Shown here one piece after another: positions 46,150 through 59,000 of a stretch of 64,000 nt of DNA. Source of the DNA: Lojkania enalia (Eukaryota; Ascomycota; Dothideomycetes; Pleosporales); assembly GCA_010094045.1 (NCBI GenBank), contig ML986602.1, positions 281,122-345,121 of the forward strand, in the 5' to 3' direction. The first letter of the stretch is position 1. Each line of letters opens with the position of its first letter. The notes below the pieces were generated by a model. It did no database searches, had not been told where the DNA came from, and saw nothing but the letters and a program-made list of their open reading frames with translations. A program made the position numbers and the translations under genes.

Positions 46150-48464
46150 GGCGTCAACGGCCGGATGGAATCGTTTTGATGGCTAGATACATGAACAGGC
46201 TTTCGATTACGAAGCAGACAAGGTAGAATAGATTGTAGGCGGGGTCGGTAATAGGTCTTGTGGTACTATATCTGGGATCGTTCGACCGAGGTTGCGCAGA
46301 GCGGTCGTACCGGAATTACAACATCAGCTAAGGGACGAGTTGGCAAGGAAGTGGGCCTCGAGTAATCGATCGATAATTAGGGGAAAAATAATGGCAAGGG
46401 AGTGACTTGTCGATTGAAGAGTCTGCGTCGAGCTTTGGCGACGGCTAACGGTTGAATATCTCTCGTTCCCCGAGCGATGCGTAGGATTCGAGGCGAAGAA
46501 TTTGCACGCAAAACCAAAACGAGTGTGGCCCGCGGGGCTATAGTATCGGGCAGAAACTGATATCAAACGAATGTCTAGGACAAGTGTCCTCAAAAAGGGG
46601 TTCGCTGCAGATAGGCACGCAGTAAGGGAGGTAGAGAAGGACTGAAACCTGTAGAGAAACGGCGACTGAAGGAGTGACAGACGTGGACGAACGTTGAGTC
46701 GCGCGGCTTCGATTGCAGTAAAAGATGGGCTACCCGGAGGGGAGGGTTCGCACGCTTCCGCGCCGTGTGAATTGGGTCCCGCCGGGGGCATAGTGTGGCC
46801 CCTATTATCCCGCCAAGTGGGCTAAACAGTCCTCAATCCCAGCCCCTTGTCACACTATGCCGGATTGAAATCGCCGAGTGGCGGGGGCTATCAGACTATC
46901 GCCCGTGGCGGTTTTGGGCGTGTTTGACCACCAGCGGCGCGAGCAGCCCGAGGAGACAAGGTGGTGCAACGGCCTTCTCCTGCGAGCCTTTTTATACACA
47001 CCAAGCAGCCGTCGCCGGGCTGTATCGCATTGCGTCTCTGCCATTCATTCAGGAACGCAACCGCTGGGCGCAGCTGACCAACTGAGTCGGAGATGGACAA
47101 GCGGTGCAGGCCAATATCTCTCCTGATCCTTCGCAGCACCTCACTATGGGGTGAGGGGTGGATTGCCCAAATGAGGGATCGTCATCTGGTCCGCCGTGAG
47201 GCTTGAGTTCCCGGAGGCTAACGGCTTCGGCATCTGTGTGATCTTCGCCAGTACAGCAGTTTGCACTTCACGCTTTGCTCCAACCGGTACGATTGCACTC
47301 GGGATTGCCCTTCTCGCAGACAGCGACAAGACTTTGATGTCAAGTTCAGATGTGAAGTTCAGCAACCCCTTCGCGTCGCGCTGTCATTTCAAGCTCGCTG
47401 ACGCTGGCGCCAGATGAAGTGTGCTTCAGAGGTAGGGGCACACGGGAATCTGCAGCCCATTCTCTGCTGGTGTTGTTCGTCACACGCCACAGATATGTCA
47501 ATCTGCTAGGGAGAGCCCATCGGTTAGCCTCCAGGAAAAGCACCCAGCACCTCAAAACAAAAGATGCCCAATAATCATTAGCCCCCCTATCACTGGCGAA
47601 AAGATGTCTAAGAGTCTGGCCAAAGATCGTCAGGTACAGACCAACACGTGCGCGCTTGGTGATTGGTGATGATGCCAGCCCGGCCCGATAGTCACAGGAA
47701 AGTCGGTCGGTTGGGGAGGCTTTCTCCGTGGAATGTCTGCGGTCTTTTTTTTTTTCTTGCAAGTCCGATGCACTCCTCGCGCCGTAGGATGCAAATCTCA
47801 CGCGTCACGTCTCGCCCTTCAGACAAACCTGGGGCCGGTCGAGTGTGAATGAGCATCGCAGTGTGCAGCCGCACGGACGCGAACCGATCACACGGCATGC
47901 TGGACCAGGTCCCAACATAGATATAGTACAGTAGGTCAGTTCCCCGGTACGTATAGTGTACCGGAGCGTGCAGAATCACAACCTGCACATGCAAGCAAGC
48001 AAGCAAGCGCTGAGCGGGACAAGGCGTCCCACGCTGGGGTACACGTCGTCCGCGCAACGCAGACGCGTGTTGGCGCGTGAGCGCGTTCGCATATCTGTCG
48101 ATGGCCAGGTCAACCAACAAACAGGCTTGCGAAGCAACGAGCGGGAGGTGGTAGGTGGTGAAAAGACTTCTGAGGTTGGGCGTTTGCTTGGTGTTCTCTG
48201 CGCGGGCGCTGGAATGGTTCCTGCATATTCAGCCCAGGCCTCTCGCGCTCGCGCTTAGGCTCGGGCGGGGCACACACCTGAGTCTCTCCTTCAACACCTG
48301 ACATGGCCGTTAGACGTCACATCACTCCACGCCCGCGATACCTTTGCCCCTCTCTCGAGCTCCCGTAGGCCACATGCCTCATATCCCTATATGCGCCTAT
48401 AGCCTCTTCGAAGCGGCGTCCCCATCTTAATTCCGCCTTACATATTAGCTGCCTGCACCCCGCC
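46150..48464. other. Divergent GC-rich intergenic region
   Basis: 2.3 kb between the minus-strand PH-domain gene and the plus-strand coiled-coil gene, so it carries both promoters. It is GC-rich, with several chance frames up to about 155 codons. A short (CAAG)n repeat of about four copies is at 47991-48008. No protein or RNA gene was supported. Confidence 0.5.
47991..48008. repeat. (CAAG)n short tandem repeat
   Basis: Four tandem CAAG units in a GC-rich promoter-like region. The reverse complement of the same unit (CTTG) is repeated at about 11.4 kb; with units this short the match is probably coincidence. Confidence 0.7.
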
Positions 48465-49680
48465 ATGGCCCCCGACATCAATTCGCTACCCCCCTCTCCA
48501 TCACCTTCAGCCTCGCCAAACCAATCACGTATGACTTTGAACTCCTCTTCAGATCCACCGCGGGGTCTCTCAGCTTCTCCGCCCGCCTCCCACACTCCTC
48601 CGCATTCGCTAGCTGCTGCCGCTGCCTTGAACGCTGGCTTGCGGGACGAAGACGCACGGCGCCACTCTAACGGCTCTATGCGACGGGATTTTGAGCGAGC
48701 TCGTCGACGCTCGAGCATCCGGATGAACCTCAACCTCAACGACCCCGCCATCCCGGCGCCCGGGGAGATGCAGATGAGCCCGTCCACTAGGTCTCGCCCA
48801 CCCTGGCCGAACAGCCCGCATCATGAAAGGACGCCGAGCCTCGGGGAGCTGCATCAAGAGCTCGAATACGAGCAGGAGGGTCAAGTAGTGCGTTACACTC
48901 CGTTCTGGACACAATATATATAATCCAACTAACAAACAATGATATCAGAACCGCCTCTTGCACATGATCCGCCAACAACAAGCCCAAATCGCCGCCCTCC
49001 AATCCACCCAGGGCGCCCAACCCAACTCCGCCATCGTCGACGACAGCACCCCAACATCCGAGCGCTCCCTCTCCCTCGCCCCCTCCGCACACGCCTCCCA
49101 AGCAAATCTCCCAAACAGCAGCATTCCAAATAGCATCATCACGAACCAGCCCCGCTCGCGGTCACCCTTCCAACTGAGCCGCCACTCCTCCGTCGCCGGC
49201 CGATCCCGTGGAAGCTCGCACGCCGGCTCCCCCTCACTGCGGCCCATGAGTGGTGGAGGGATGGCACACGAGAGCACAGACTGGCTGCCTGGCTCCGCGG
49301 CCGGGGCGAGGGACGAAAGTGCATTTTACCAGGCCGAGACGCAGATGTTGACGCGAGAGAACCAGATGTTGAAACTGAGGATACGGGAACTTGGTATGTA
49401 CTACACTTGTCTATCCTTTTCCCACTTCTATCTATTATTTTTGTTGCGGTTGTCCCCATCTCGTGAAGAGGGTAGATCAACTAAAAGTCTCGTTATGGAT
49501 GATGTATACTGATTTGTTACAGAACGGCAGTTGAGCGAGTTGAATCCTACCAGCGCTATCACACACAGTCCCGTCACCCCTAGTGCGTTGATGACCTTTC
49601 CGCCTGTCGGCCCCGTTCGAAGGGACGCACCCAGCACCGCAATCAACGAGGGTGCCGAGGCATCCGGCTCCACGAGTTAG
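48465..49680 (+). CDS. Coiled-coil protein of unknown function
   Basis: Exons 48465-48887, 48949-49393 and 49523-49680 encode about 341 residues. The N-terminus is Ser/Pro-rich with an Ala-rich SLAAAAALNAGLRDEDARRH and a basic RRDFERARRRSSIRMNLNL. A first amphipathic segment runs across intron 1: GELHQELEYEQEGQV joined to NRLLHMIRQQQAQIAALQ. A Ser/Pro-rich spacer follows, and then a second coiled coil across intron 2: AETQMLTRENQMLKLRIREL joined to ERQLSEL. Intron 1 (61 bp, donor GTGCGT, branch CTAAC) and intron 2 (129 bp, donor GTATGT) both preserve the heptad pattern, which supports the model. Proteins with this layout are widespread in Pezizomycotina but I know of no assigned function. Confidence 0.8.
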
Positions 49681-50032
49681 AATGGGTTTTGCATGTTTGT
49701 TTTCCTTCGACTGATTAATTGGCGTTAATGGGTTCAGGAGGCTGGTCTGCATCACTATTCCAGATCGGCGTTTTATGGGTGGGCATTGTGATGAGTAAAT
49801 CTGTACTCGAAATCTCCAAGCTCGAGGGAAATTTGCAGGCGCTCTGGGGGGTCATGGGATCGTTCATGATGAATGGATAAGTAGTACATGGTTCACTGGA
49901 TCGTGATAAATAATAACACGGCAAATTGGCGTTGGGGCGGGCATCATAACGATGAGAAATGGTCAGTGTCTTGCCTTGTTCTGGCTCTTGGGGTCTTGGG
50001 ATCTGGTTGAATGGACAGGATTGATGGAGGTT

Positions 50033-50064
<32 letters not shown>

Positions 50065-51357
50065 GGCTCGACATGTGTTGGTACTATAAACAGCATGCAA
50101 AGACCCACTTTCGGTAATTCGTGATGAAAAGAATGGAAGGTGATGAGATATAAGTCGAAAAACCGCGCAAAGCTGCAAAGCCAACTTTCTTCTCCTTTTA
50201 GTCGTGGAGGAGAAAACAGAATAAGAATCAAAGATTCGTTCAGCGAATCCTTTTGCTTGTATCTAGAGTGCCCTGGCTTTGTAGAAGGTTTGATCGGCGT
50301 GAGCTATCTAGGTGAAGAGGATATGGTATTTGGGTGGAGTCCTGTGCAGCGGGGTTCTGAAGTGATGCATCCCTCGTTGCCGAAAAGGGGGGATTCGGTG
50401 AGGTATATTTGATAAGTTGAAGCGGATGGTAAGTGTTCAGTACCGTAGCTACATACTGATTGACGCAGCTCGTAGTAGCTCGTAGGACTTGGTGAATACT
50501 TTATGCCTTTTTGGCCGGCTTCAGGGTGTGAAGTCGACGCTTTGTTATCATAAAAATTGAGTATCGACTTCAAATTATGGGCTCGGAATTGGAAGGTTAT
50601 CAGTTGGGCCGAACGCCGTTAGGCAAAGTGGGGGAGGAAGGCACCGAAAATATATGCAGGAAAGACAAACTAGTCTTTCGAGATCGAAATATCGAATTGA
50701 ATCGAAGATGTCGATCAATCAGGCGCCTCCGTTCTAAAAGCATCCATCTGACCCGAATACCAAAAATCAAACATAGAACCCATGTATGTAAGCCACGCAA
50801 ACTTTCACTTTATCAGTTCCAAGTGCAGCGTGAATATACGCTGCTTATATAAACAGTCGAAGCGTTCAACATTTGTGGTGTTAGTGTGATCGGGACTTAG
50901 TTAATTGAATCTATGATGATGGTGATGTTATCGAAGCGTTCGATGTTTCTCACATCCGTCCACCATGGCCGGGAACAAGTGTTGAAAACATCGAGCGCTT
51001 TGACGTTTCCGCCGCCTTTGCCGATCCACAATACAAATATACACGCAAACTCAAAGAATAATCCATAGGCGGACATGCAAAGCACGAAGATGGTATCATA
51101 TACTACTGAAGCCACCATCTCGCTTCGAACAGACTTCCACAGGACTCTGTCTAGCACTTTTTCTCCTACCCATCCGCTTCGGTCGTATGATCCGTGCTGT
51201 TCCTACTATCTCTCTCAACTCCATAACGCCTGCCAATTTGTCCAGATATGCTAATAAGAGTGAGATGCGTGGTAGAAAAGACTGTAGATTACCCAGCTCA
51301 ACGCACTTGCAAGGAAACCATCACATCAAATCGTCGCCCTTTACTGTATAACGCCAA
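49681..51357. other. Convergent intergenic region
   Basis: 1.7 kb between convergent genes. Apart from the 29-nt T run listed separately, it holds only short unsupported frames. No RNA gene was recognised. Confidence 0.5.
50036..50064. repeat. T homopolymer, 29 nt
   Basis: Twenty-nine consecutive T residues. Could be a simple microsatellite or the relic of a poly(A) tail from an RNA-derived insertion on the minus strand; no flanking element was recognised. Confidence 0.9.
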
Positions 51358-52620
51358 TCACTCGTCGTCGGCTTCTTCTACCGTGGCTTTCCTAGACCGC
51401 TGACCGACACTGCTAGACTGTGTAGTAGGTTGAGAACCGGTTGGTTGGGGAGCGGGAGTAACGGGGGTAGTTTGGGCAGGGGCGGTTGGGTCGGGAGCCG
51501 AAGCACCCTTTTTTGATTTCGTTGCCGGTTTGCCATTGGCTGCAGCCTCTTTCCTGGCGGCTCTCTCGGCCTTCTTCTGTTTTTTGGCCATTTTCTTGGC
51601 TTTCTTGTCTTCGGCGGTCTAGAGATATTTCTGTCAGCTCAGAATTCCATGAAGGCTAGCGGATGCCGATTTACCTACCTCCTGCCATGCCCAAAGCGGC
51701 CTAAAGGAATCGAAAAAGCCCACGTCTTCGAATAAGTTGGGATACAGCCACAGGCCGGGCGGAACTGCAAACATGGTAATGATGAAGAGAATCAATCGGA
51801 AGATGGCCATGGCGAAGAACAGACCGATCAACCCGAGCATTCCCATACTAAGGTACCAGACACCCTGTCGCATGAACAGGGGCCAAAGCGGGAACAGCAC
51901 AACCGCAATGACCAGGATTAGCGCGCCCACAGCGTATAGTTTCTGCTTCCACTGCGATCCCTCGTAGAGCCAGACGTAATGCATGTCATCATCGACTTCC
52001 TGATGTTGCTCGATACGGACGGTCCAGAGGCCTTTGACGCGCTTGGGTTTTGCGTGGTTGTGGCCTTCATGGCCGTGCGAGAGGTCGACTTTTGATACGC
52101 GCAGGGCCAGGAGGGAGAGTGGGAGCAGCTTGAAGACATTTTCTGCGGTGGTGCGATCGGTGACTTCCGGAAGGAGAGGGTTCTTGGAGCGCGCTTTCTG
52201 GTAGGCGGGAGATTCGAGGGCTCGAATTGCTCGCTTGACTGTCGTGATGCCATGGTTATACGATTGTTGCTGTGCTTGATTGGCTTAGGAGTACGAACCT
52301 CTGAACATGTCCTTCCGCTTTTCGTCAAGAATGCAAGTCCTGGGCTTCAGCTCCTGTGACTTGAGAAAATTCGCGACGGCTAGGGCTTCGGGTTTCGGGG
52401 GTCCAGGATTAATGGGTTGTGCTTGACCTTGCTGTTGCGCTTGTTGCGCCCGCATCTGCGCTTGATGTTGTTGCATTGCCTGTGCCTTGAGTTGTTGAAC
52501 GTACTCCTGGACTGAGATGCCGCGCTTCTCCGCTTCCATTTGTAGTTGGCGCTGCATCATGGCGATTTGTTCGGGCGTGGGTTGTTGCCCTGGCTGCGGG
52601 GGAGGTGGGCCATTCATCAT
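51358..52620 (-). CDS. SEC62: ER protein-translocation subunit Sec62
   Basis: Exons 52299-52620, 51679-52238 and 51358-51618 (complement) give about 380 residues. Sec62 is part of the Sec62/63 complex that drives post-translational import through the Sec61 channel. Seen in order: a Gln/Pro-rich N-terminus with MMQRQLQMEAEKRG; the cytosolic domain ALAVANFLKSQELK, then DMFRVKRAIRAL created by splicing intron 1 (60 bp, donor GTTCGT, acceptor GACAG), a motif highly typical of Sec62; WLYEGSQWKQKLYAVGALI leading into two membrane segments (ILVIAVVLFPLWPLFM and LGLIGLFFAMAIFRLILFII); PPGLWLYPNLFEDVGFFDSFRPLW; and a Lys/Ala-rich tail (KKAKKMAKKQKKAERAARK) ending in acidic residues. Intron 2 is 51619-51678. 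Start is the first of two tandem ATGs. Confidence 0.95.
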
Positions 52621-55600
52621 GCAAAAGGAACGTATTACCGCGAGAGCGGGATTTCGTGGGGAAAGGATTGGTGACAATAAAGGCAACGGATGGTGAATAA
52701 CTACTTGAAAAACCCTAGTGAAAGGTTACGATGGTAACTGAAGGATGGGAAATTTAATTGTCCGGGGTTGAAGCCACATCGACAACTGTCCCAATATGCG
52801 GCAGAAAGATAATCCGTTCCGGCTCTATTCATTTTATCATGTGACCGACTTAGCGTCCCCTTCAAAAATTGTTTAGCCTTCGCGAAAAGCCACGAACATT
52901 TCACCATGAAAATCCACCATCAGCCTGGCTGAACATGTCTATTCTTGCCACTCATGCCAGGCCACTTTTGTGTGATACTCACCGCTTTACTAGGTGGTCG
53001 TAGTGGTAAGACACTCCACTATTTTCAGCTCGCTGCTGACGTTGGCAGGCAGGTCTTTGTTCATGTTTTCGCACGAAGGCTTTGGTAGAATTCATTGTTT
53101 TCTGTAATATCACGCCAGCGCCGCAAATATACTCAAATGCCGGTTCTCCTTTGATTTTGCATGGGGTGAACAACGGGCGATTCGTATTGCTATGCATTGT
53201 GCATGCACCGCGTTGTCGTCTTGAGTCTGTCGTCCTGAGGTCAAGATATGAATTTGCAAGTAACAAGGGGCAATATCTGCTGAAGATCGGCTTCCCCTTG
53301 GAGAAACGCCGCATTGTGGCTGCGGGCGTGAGTGAGCTGATCGTCCCTTCCTGCGACGAGGCTTGTGGAAGGCAAAGCCTTTAATCTGTTTGACTAACGC
53401 TGTGCCACGGACGTACAATTCCGACAACAGCAAACCTTCATCTAGAGCGACCCTCCTCGCCAATCACTCCCAACGGTCAAGTACTATCTTCGGACCTGGC
53501 ACATCCTATCCGTCCCACCCGGCGCTTGGAAACGGGTGTAATTAGACCTGTGCCACATTCCTCTGCCACTGCCTCCGACTTCTAATTCTTCAGGCCTTGT
53601 CATAAAACAATAGGTTGCGTACGGCCTTCGGGGTTCGGCATCCGTCAACATGTTTACTCAGTAGATATTACTCTACGATCTTATTCTATCTTGCGAAGTA
53701 ATGCGGGCGAATAAAGTGACTGTTCCTTTACCAACACTCTGGCCCTTACTTCTACCCCCTGGGTGGAACCCATGGTATAGGCCTATTTTGGTGTAAAGGA
53801 GAATGACGACCTTTTACTCACCGCGGTTCTCTAGCCTCCGGGTTTGGGTTCAGCGGTCCATCGACTTTGGTCCACAAATATAGTTCATGCCATGTGCGCT
53901 TTTCTGGAGAGTCTGAAACGTATGTCCCTGTTCGAGATAGCCAGACAACTATAGTAATATAGGTTAGTACATACCTTCGTCCACTGCATTGTTCTATGTA
54001 TTACATGCCCGAGAAGTTATGAGTCAAGGGGGTTCTAATAAATTCTATTTCTCTTTTACAATCAAGGGTACTGGCGCGGGCGCGGGGGGCTTGTTGAAAC
54101 GCTGCATACATGGAAAATCCGTCTGCTTGGCGAAATCGCCTGGAAAGTCTTGATTCGCCTGGCTGCATGTCTGACTGCACAGTTCCAACCCCGACATTTG
54201 TCAAGGCTGGTAAGCAACATGTGCCTCACAGACCCGGCAAAGCCTTCATCTAGCCTAAACTCGCTCGCGGACTGCCTTGTCAGACGACGTGCAGACGCCC
54301 CCATAATTAGAGAATTGGACGTGTGCCGGCCCCGAGATACGGACTTGGGTGCGATATTGAAGTACGGGGAGGGCGACCACTGCCATGGCTGGGAACAGCA
54401 GGCACATCACGAAAGCAATGAATGAAGAGTGGAGCCTGGCGGAGCGGGTGCCCTTTAAGGCCTCACAATCGGTCGTGGGACGATCAACGGTCGTGATGAG
54501 CTTTGGCTGCAGCCAAAGGCAAGCCACTCGACAGCGGTATTGGCGGCTGGGCCTCTGTTTCGCTGTCTCCCCCCCAACTATCCTGGACAAGGTGGGAGTG
54601 TAGGCGCCATGAGAAGATGGATTCGGCAGGCCGCAGAGCAACCACGCATGTGTCGCAAAAGGCTGTAAAAACCACGTATGCCGCTGATGCCCTACTGTGC
54701 TGAAAGAGAGTCCGCTGTCACAGTAGGAGTGGTGGTAGCGTCGTTGAAGCTGTTCGCGTGGGTCCGATTGAGCCGTCTTCGATCGACAGGCGTCCACCAG
54801 CCGGCGTGCGGTGTGCCGCGTCTTCGCTCTGGCGCACGCCCGCAGCAAGCCACAGCCCTTGTCTTTTAGAAGTGGTTCGAGCAACGCTTTAGGACTGGCT
54901 TAAAGTGCAGACACTTGCTGTGCGCGCCTCGTCATTACTCTGCGGTTTGTCCCGCTCCAAAGAAGCAACGTTCCGCCGCCCTCTACTCCGGAGGCGTCGT
55001 CGTCGTCGGTCGTCGTGAGCGAGTAGTGAGCGCGAACTTTTTTTGCTGGCAGAGGTCGACGTCGACCGGTGGATTCGTGTGCTGCGCCTCCTAATCCTTG
55101 TGCGACTGCATCCGCATCCTGCCCTCCTTGTGTGCCCACAGGCACACTCTTCAACCGCGCTCAAGACACAAGACACCACGTCAAACGTGCCCCAGCGCCC
55201 GCCCCTCGAGGCAGACGACCTAGACGACCTAGACGACCCGGACGACTCGTAAGTGATGCTGTTTCCTAGTGGCTCCGGACGGTGCACCCGCCTGGAAAGG
55301 CCCTCGAAGGTTTTGTCCAGCGTGAGTGTTGTGGGCGTGGGTGGAGCGCATCCATTCCAAGGATCGATCCGACAGCCGTCAGAAGTGTGATGAGAGCTAA
55401 CCACCGCCCTTGCTTCTCTCTAGACTCGCACCTTCCCGCCGAGAGCGTCGTCCCTCCATACTCCAGCGTGCCTTCCTACTGTCCTCTCTCCTCCGCCCTC
55501 TCCCGCCTCACGCCTGCCTCCTACCCTCCGCTTGGAGTTCGTCCCTACCGTCGTAAATCGCCGGGCCCGTAGTTTGCGGAAAGAGCTGAGCCTGCGCCCG

Positions 55601-56043
55601 CCCGTGCCCTCCCCCCAGATTCCGGAATCCTTTCACTGGTACCCGCCAGTGAAGGGGCTCCGGCGTGACGAGCGTCCATCACGATTCAAGAGCGTCATGC
55701 GTAGCAGGCGGGCGACGACTTCGCAAAGACATAGGCACAAGCCGGTCTTGGTGGAAGTGTTCTTTGACGAGTCGAGCGTCGTCCCGCTGAACGGCGGCCG
55801 TCTCTCTGGCTTTTCTGCACCTTCCCGGTCCTTGCTCCCTCGAGCCTTCCTTCGATAATAACATCACCGTATTCGTCACCGAGATACACCGACCGTCGTC
55901 GACTTCACACCGCAGACACCACTTTCTTGATACCCCGTCCTTCTACTTGGATACGGCAACAACCCCCCCTCCCCTTTGTCTTCACATTTTGGACTTGATA
56001 TCCGCATAGACACCCGGACGCGTGTCCGGCGGCCCCCTCCACC
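52621..56043. other. Divergent intergenic region between SEC62 and the GT41 gene
   Basis: 3.4 kb upstream of both SEC62 (-) and the OGT-like gene (+). The right third (54.9-56.0 kb) is GC-rich and pyrimidine-rich and probably contains the long leader of the OGT-like transcript, including the candidate leader intron listed separately. No independent gene was supported; frames such as 54255-54884 (minus) lack motifs. Confidence 0.45.
55249..55423 (+). other. Candidate 5' UTR intron of the OGT-like gene
   Basis: A strong donor (GTAAGT at 55249) and, 175 bp later, a branch-like GCTAAC, a pyrimidine tract and TCTCTAG acceptor ending at 55423. The elements match the intron consensus used elsewhere in this window and lie about 620 bp upstream of the OGT-like start codon. 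This is a prediction from signals alone; flanking sequence does not read as conserved protein. Confidence 0.45.
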
Positions 56044-59000
56044 ATGACTATGGTCCGCCAGTACCCCCCTCAGCCGCAACCCCAACTGTTCTCTCCACTG
56101 GGCCCCCACACGCCTCAATCTATATCTTCCTATACCTCATTCCGTCAACACACCCAGGGACTCGACCAGAGGAGCATAGCCCACCAGCCTGTGCCGCTCC
56201 AGTATGCCCACCCGCTCTCACGACACGACTCGTACACGTCCCAGAGCTCGTCTGAGCACGGTCGATCCGGGAAACCGCCTGAGCACATGCTCCGACGCAA
56301 AACACCAAACGGAATACTAGCAGCAGCCTATGACGGAACGTCGGTAGAGCAGACTGAGAAGCCGCATGCCACCAAACACATACTCTTGCCAGTGACGGCC
56401 GAGACTGGGATTCCGTACAGGGTCAAGCACGAACTACCCCTGCGGTCTCCTGGTGTGAATGGCGAGTTTAATCAGGCGAACAAAGATGACTGGAACCCGA
56501 GCTTATATTTCGAGACAGGCTCTGGCCGTGCTCACATTGGCCAACCTTCATTGCCCCAGATTGATTCCATGCTCCATCAAATGAACCCGCCCCAGCCACC
56601 TTTGCAATATCAAATGTATGGACAGCCCGTAAGTGGCCCTTTAGATCTCTTGCAAAGTCACTTGGGTCCCACGGTTTCGAATGACCAAGGCCCGTATGGC
56701 CCATATTGGCATGATGGCACTTTCATACCATATCGACCCGCCGCGCTACGAGATCCACGGTATCCTCATCATGGGCCAAATTGGAATAACCCGTTGCAGG
56801 GGCCATATCTGGGACACGCATACAATGCCGCTGTCCCCAGTATCACTAATTTCCAGCAACATCAGTATCAACCGCATCCGCCAGTGTCTTTGAATGCTCC
56901 AAATTTGTACAATAACATGGGTAGGCCATCTATTGATTATCCTTTACAACTTCAACAGCCCCATCCTCGCAATCTCCAGCTGGAATATCAAAATCATCCA
57001 ATACAACCGCTACCCAGTCAACGACCCTACCAGGATCACAGCTTATCGTCCTCGGGTCAATCAACTCCTGTTGCTGGCAAAACACCAGTTTCATCGCTTT
57101 CTGAATTTGGCCCGCAGTCGAGTAACGCACAGCAAAGGGAGAAAGTTTTTGCATGGGCCCACACTGTATATATTGATCTACTGAAATACCTTCAACAAAC
57201 ACGAAAGAATAGTGTTCCTAGCCGACATCCTAATGGGCACCCCCATATCTACCCCAAGCCTCCTCGACAACCGGGGGCAAATTTCTCAAACACTGCCGCT
57301 AGTAGCAGCGCTCAACCGACCTCGAAATATCAGTCTGAACCGAGCGAGTCCCATAGCATTTTACAGTCGAGCAGAGACGGTCTTTATCGGAAGGAAGATG
57401 CCTCCCATCATCGCTCAAGCTCGTCTTGGTCGCTTGGAGGGGGAAGCACAAGAGAATTAGATACCCCTAAGCAATACTGGCAACAACTGTCCCATCAGCA
57501 ATATACCAGCCCACATGCGTTCCAGACACAGGCACAAGCACAAGGGATGGACCCTGTTCGTACCTTACGCCGGATGTCTGGTGCTTCTATTGCAAGCATT
57601 CATCAAACTCTCCGCCACGAGTACCCGCCTAGCATGACCGCTGCATCGGCTTTGGACGCAGTCACAAAGCATTGCGAAGAGAGCGAATGGCATTGGATAG
57701 ACGGTATATTGCTAGGCGGATGTCTTGCATACGCATTGGGTGATTACCAGAAAGCGCAAGAATGGTACAAGCATATTCTAACTCTAGATAACGAGCAAGT
57801 GCACCCTCTTTATTCTTCAAATATTGCAATCTAGCTAACATTATGCAGTCATGTCGAAGCAATGTCTAATCTCGCGGCGACCTTATTGGCGCTTCAACAG
57901 AAGAAAGAAGCCGAGCAGTATTGGAGACAGGCTGTCAAATTACGTCCAGGTTATTTCGAAGCCGTTGAACATCTCATTGGTTTGCTGTGCAGTGATCACA
58001 GAGGTCAAGAGGCAGTACAGATCATCGAGGAAGTTGAACGGTCACTCAAATATGTGAAAAAGGGAGATGGCTTTAAGAATTGCGAGTCTCAAAGCGAACG
58101 CTCAAACTCGACTGTTAGCCAGTCGCCAAGCATCTCGGAAATCTCGGATAAGCCAGTCTTCGAATTTGACGGGGAAAATGACTCGGCTCTAAAGGATTCG
58201 GAAGAGCTGCCGGGTTCTGACCAACCAGGTTTCGGTTCAAGTGGATATGCCATTCCCGGATCCGAAAACGGCCGCATTCTTGCCTTGGTTCATGCAAAGG
58301 GTAATATGCTTTACGCTCTTGGGGACAATACTGGTGCAGCGAAAGCATTTGAAAACGCTGTCCTCATTGGAGCCGGACATCAAATCCAAGGAATCAGCGG
58401 CCTTATCAAACACATCCTTTCCGTGGTCGGCTTTGATACTGCGGAGCGGTCTCCTGGTGGACGTCGCATTCCTCCTTCAACGGATCCAATCCTTCTCCAT
58501 CCCGAGCCAGCACTCAAGACTTCGAAATTGTGTTTCCCACCGCACGGCGAACTCCCTGGACTCAGGTATGTTCCAAGCGAAGGTATGGCCAGGAAGGCAG
58601 CGGTCTCCACGACCAGTAATTCGCTCTTATCACTTGCGAAAATTTTCCAGGATGGCATGGCAACAAATTCACCAAAAGCTTCCGCGTATCAGACTACTTA
58701 TGGCGTTCGGGAGATACTGGCACTGTACTATTTGTCGCTTTCACTACAGCCGAGCCCTTCGACCGCAAATAACGTAGGCATTTTGTTAGCAAGCGTCCAG
58801 CAAGCCGCTCCCTCGAAGCATATTCCGATCTCAAATCCAATTCCGAAGCCCCAGATTCCCGGATTGGTGCCCGGTAGCGGCATCACTCTTGCTCTCGCAT
58901 ATTACAATTACGGACTACTCCTTGACTCGAGACATGCGCATTTGTACACGAATCTCGGAAGCTTATTGAAAGATATCGGTCAATTGGATGTCGCTATACA

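Noticed and set aside
54255..54884. Minus-strand frame of 209 codons in the SEC62/OGT intergenic region
   Set aside because: Arg/Cys/His-rich, no motif, no splice support; typical of a GC-rich chance frame.
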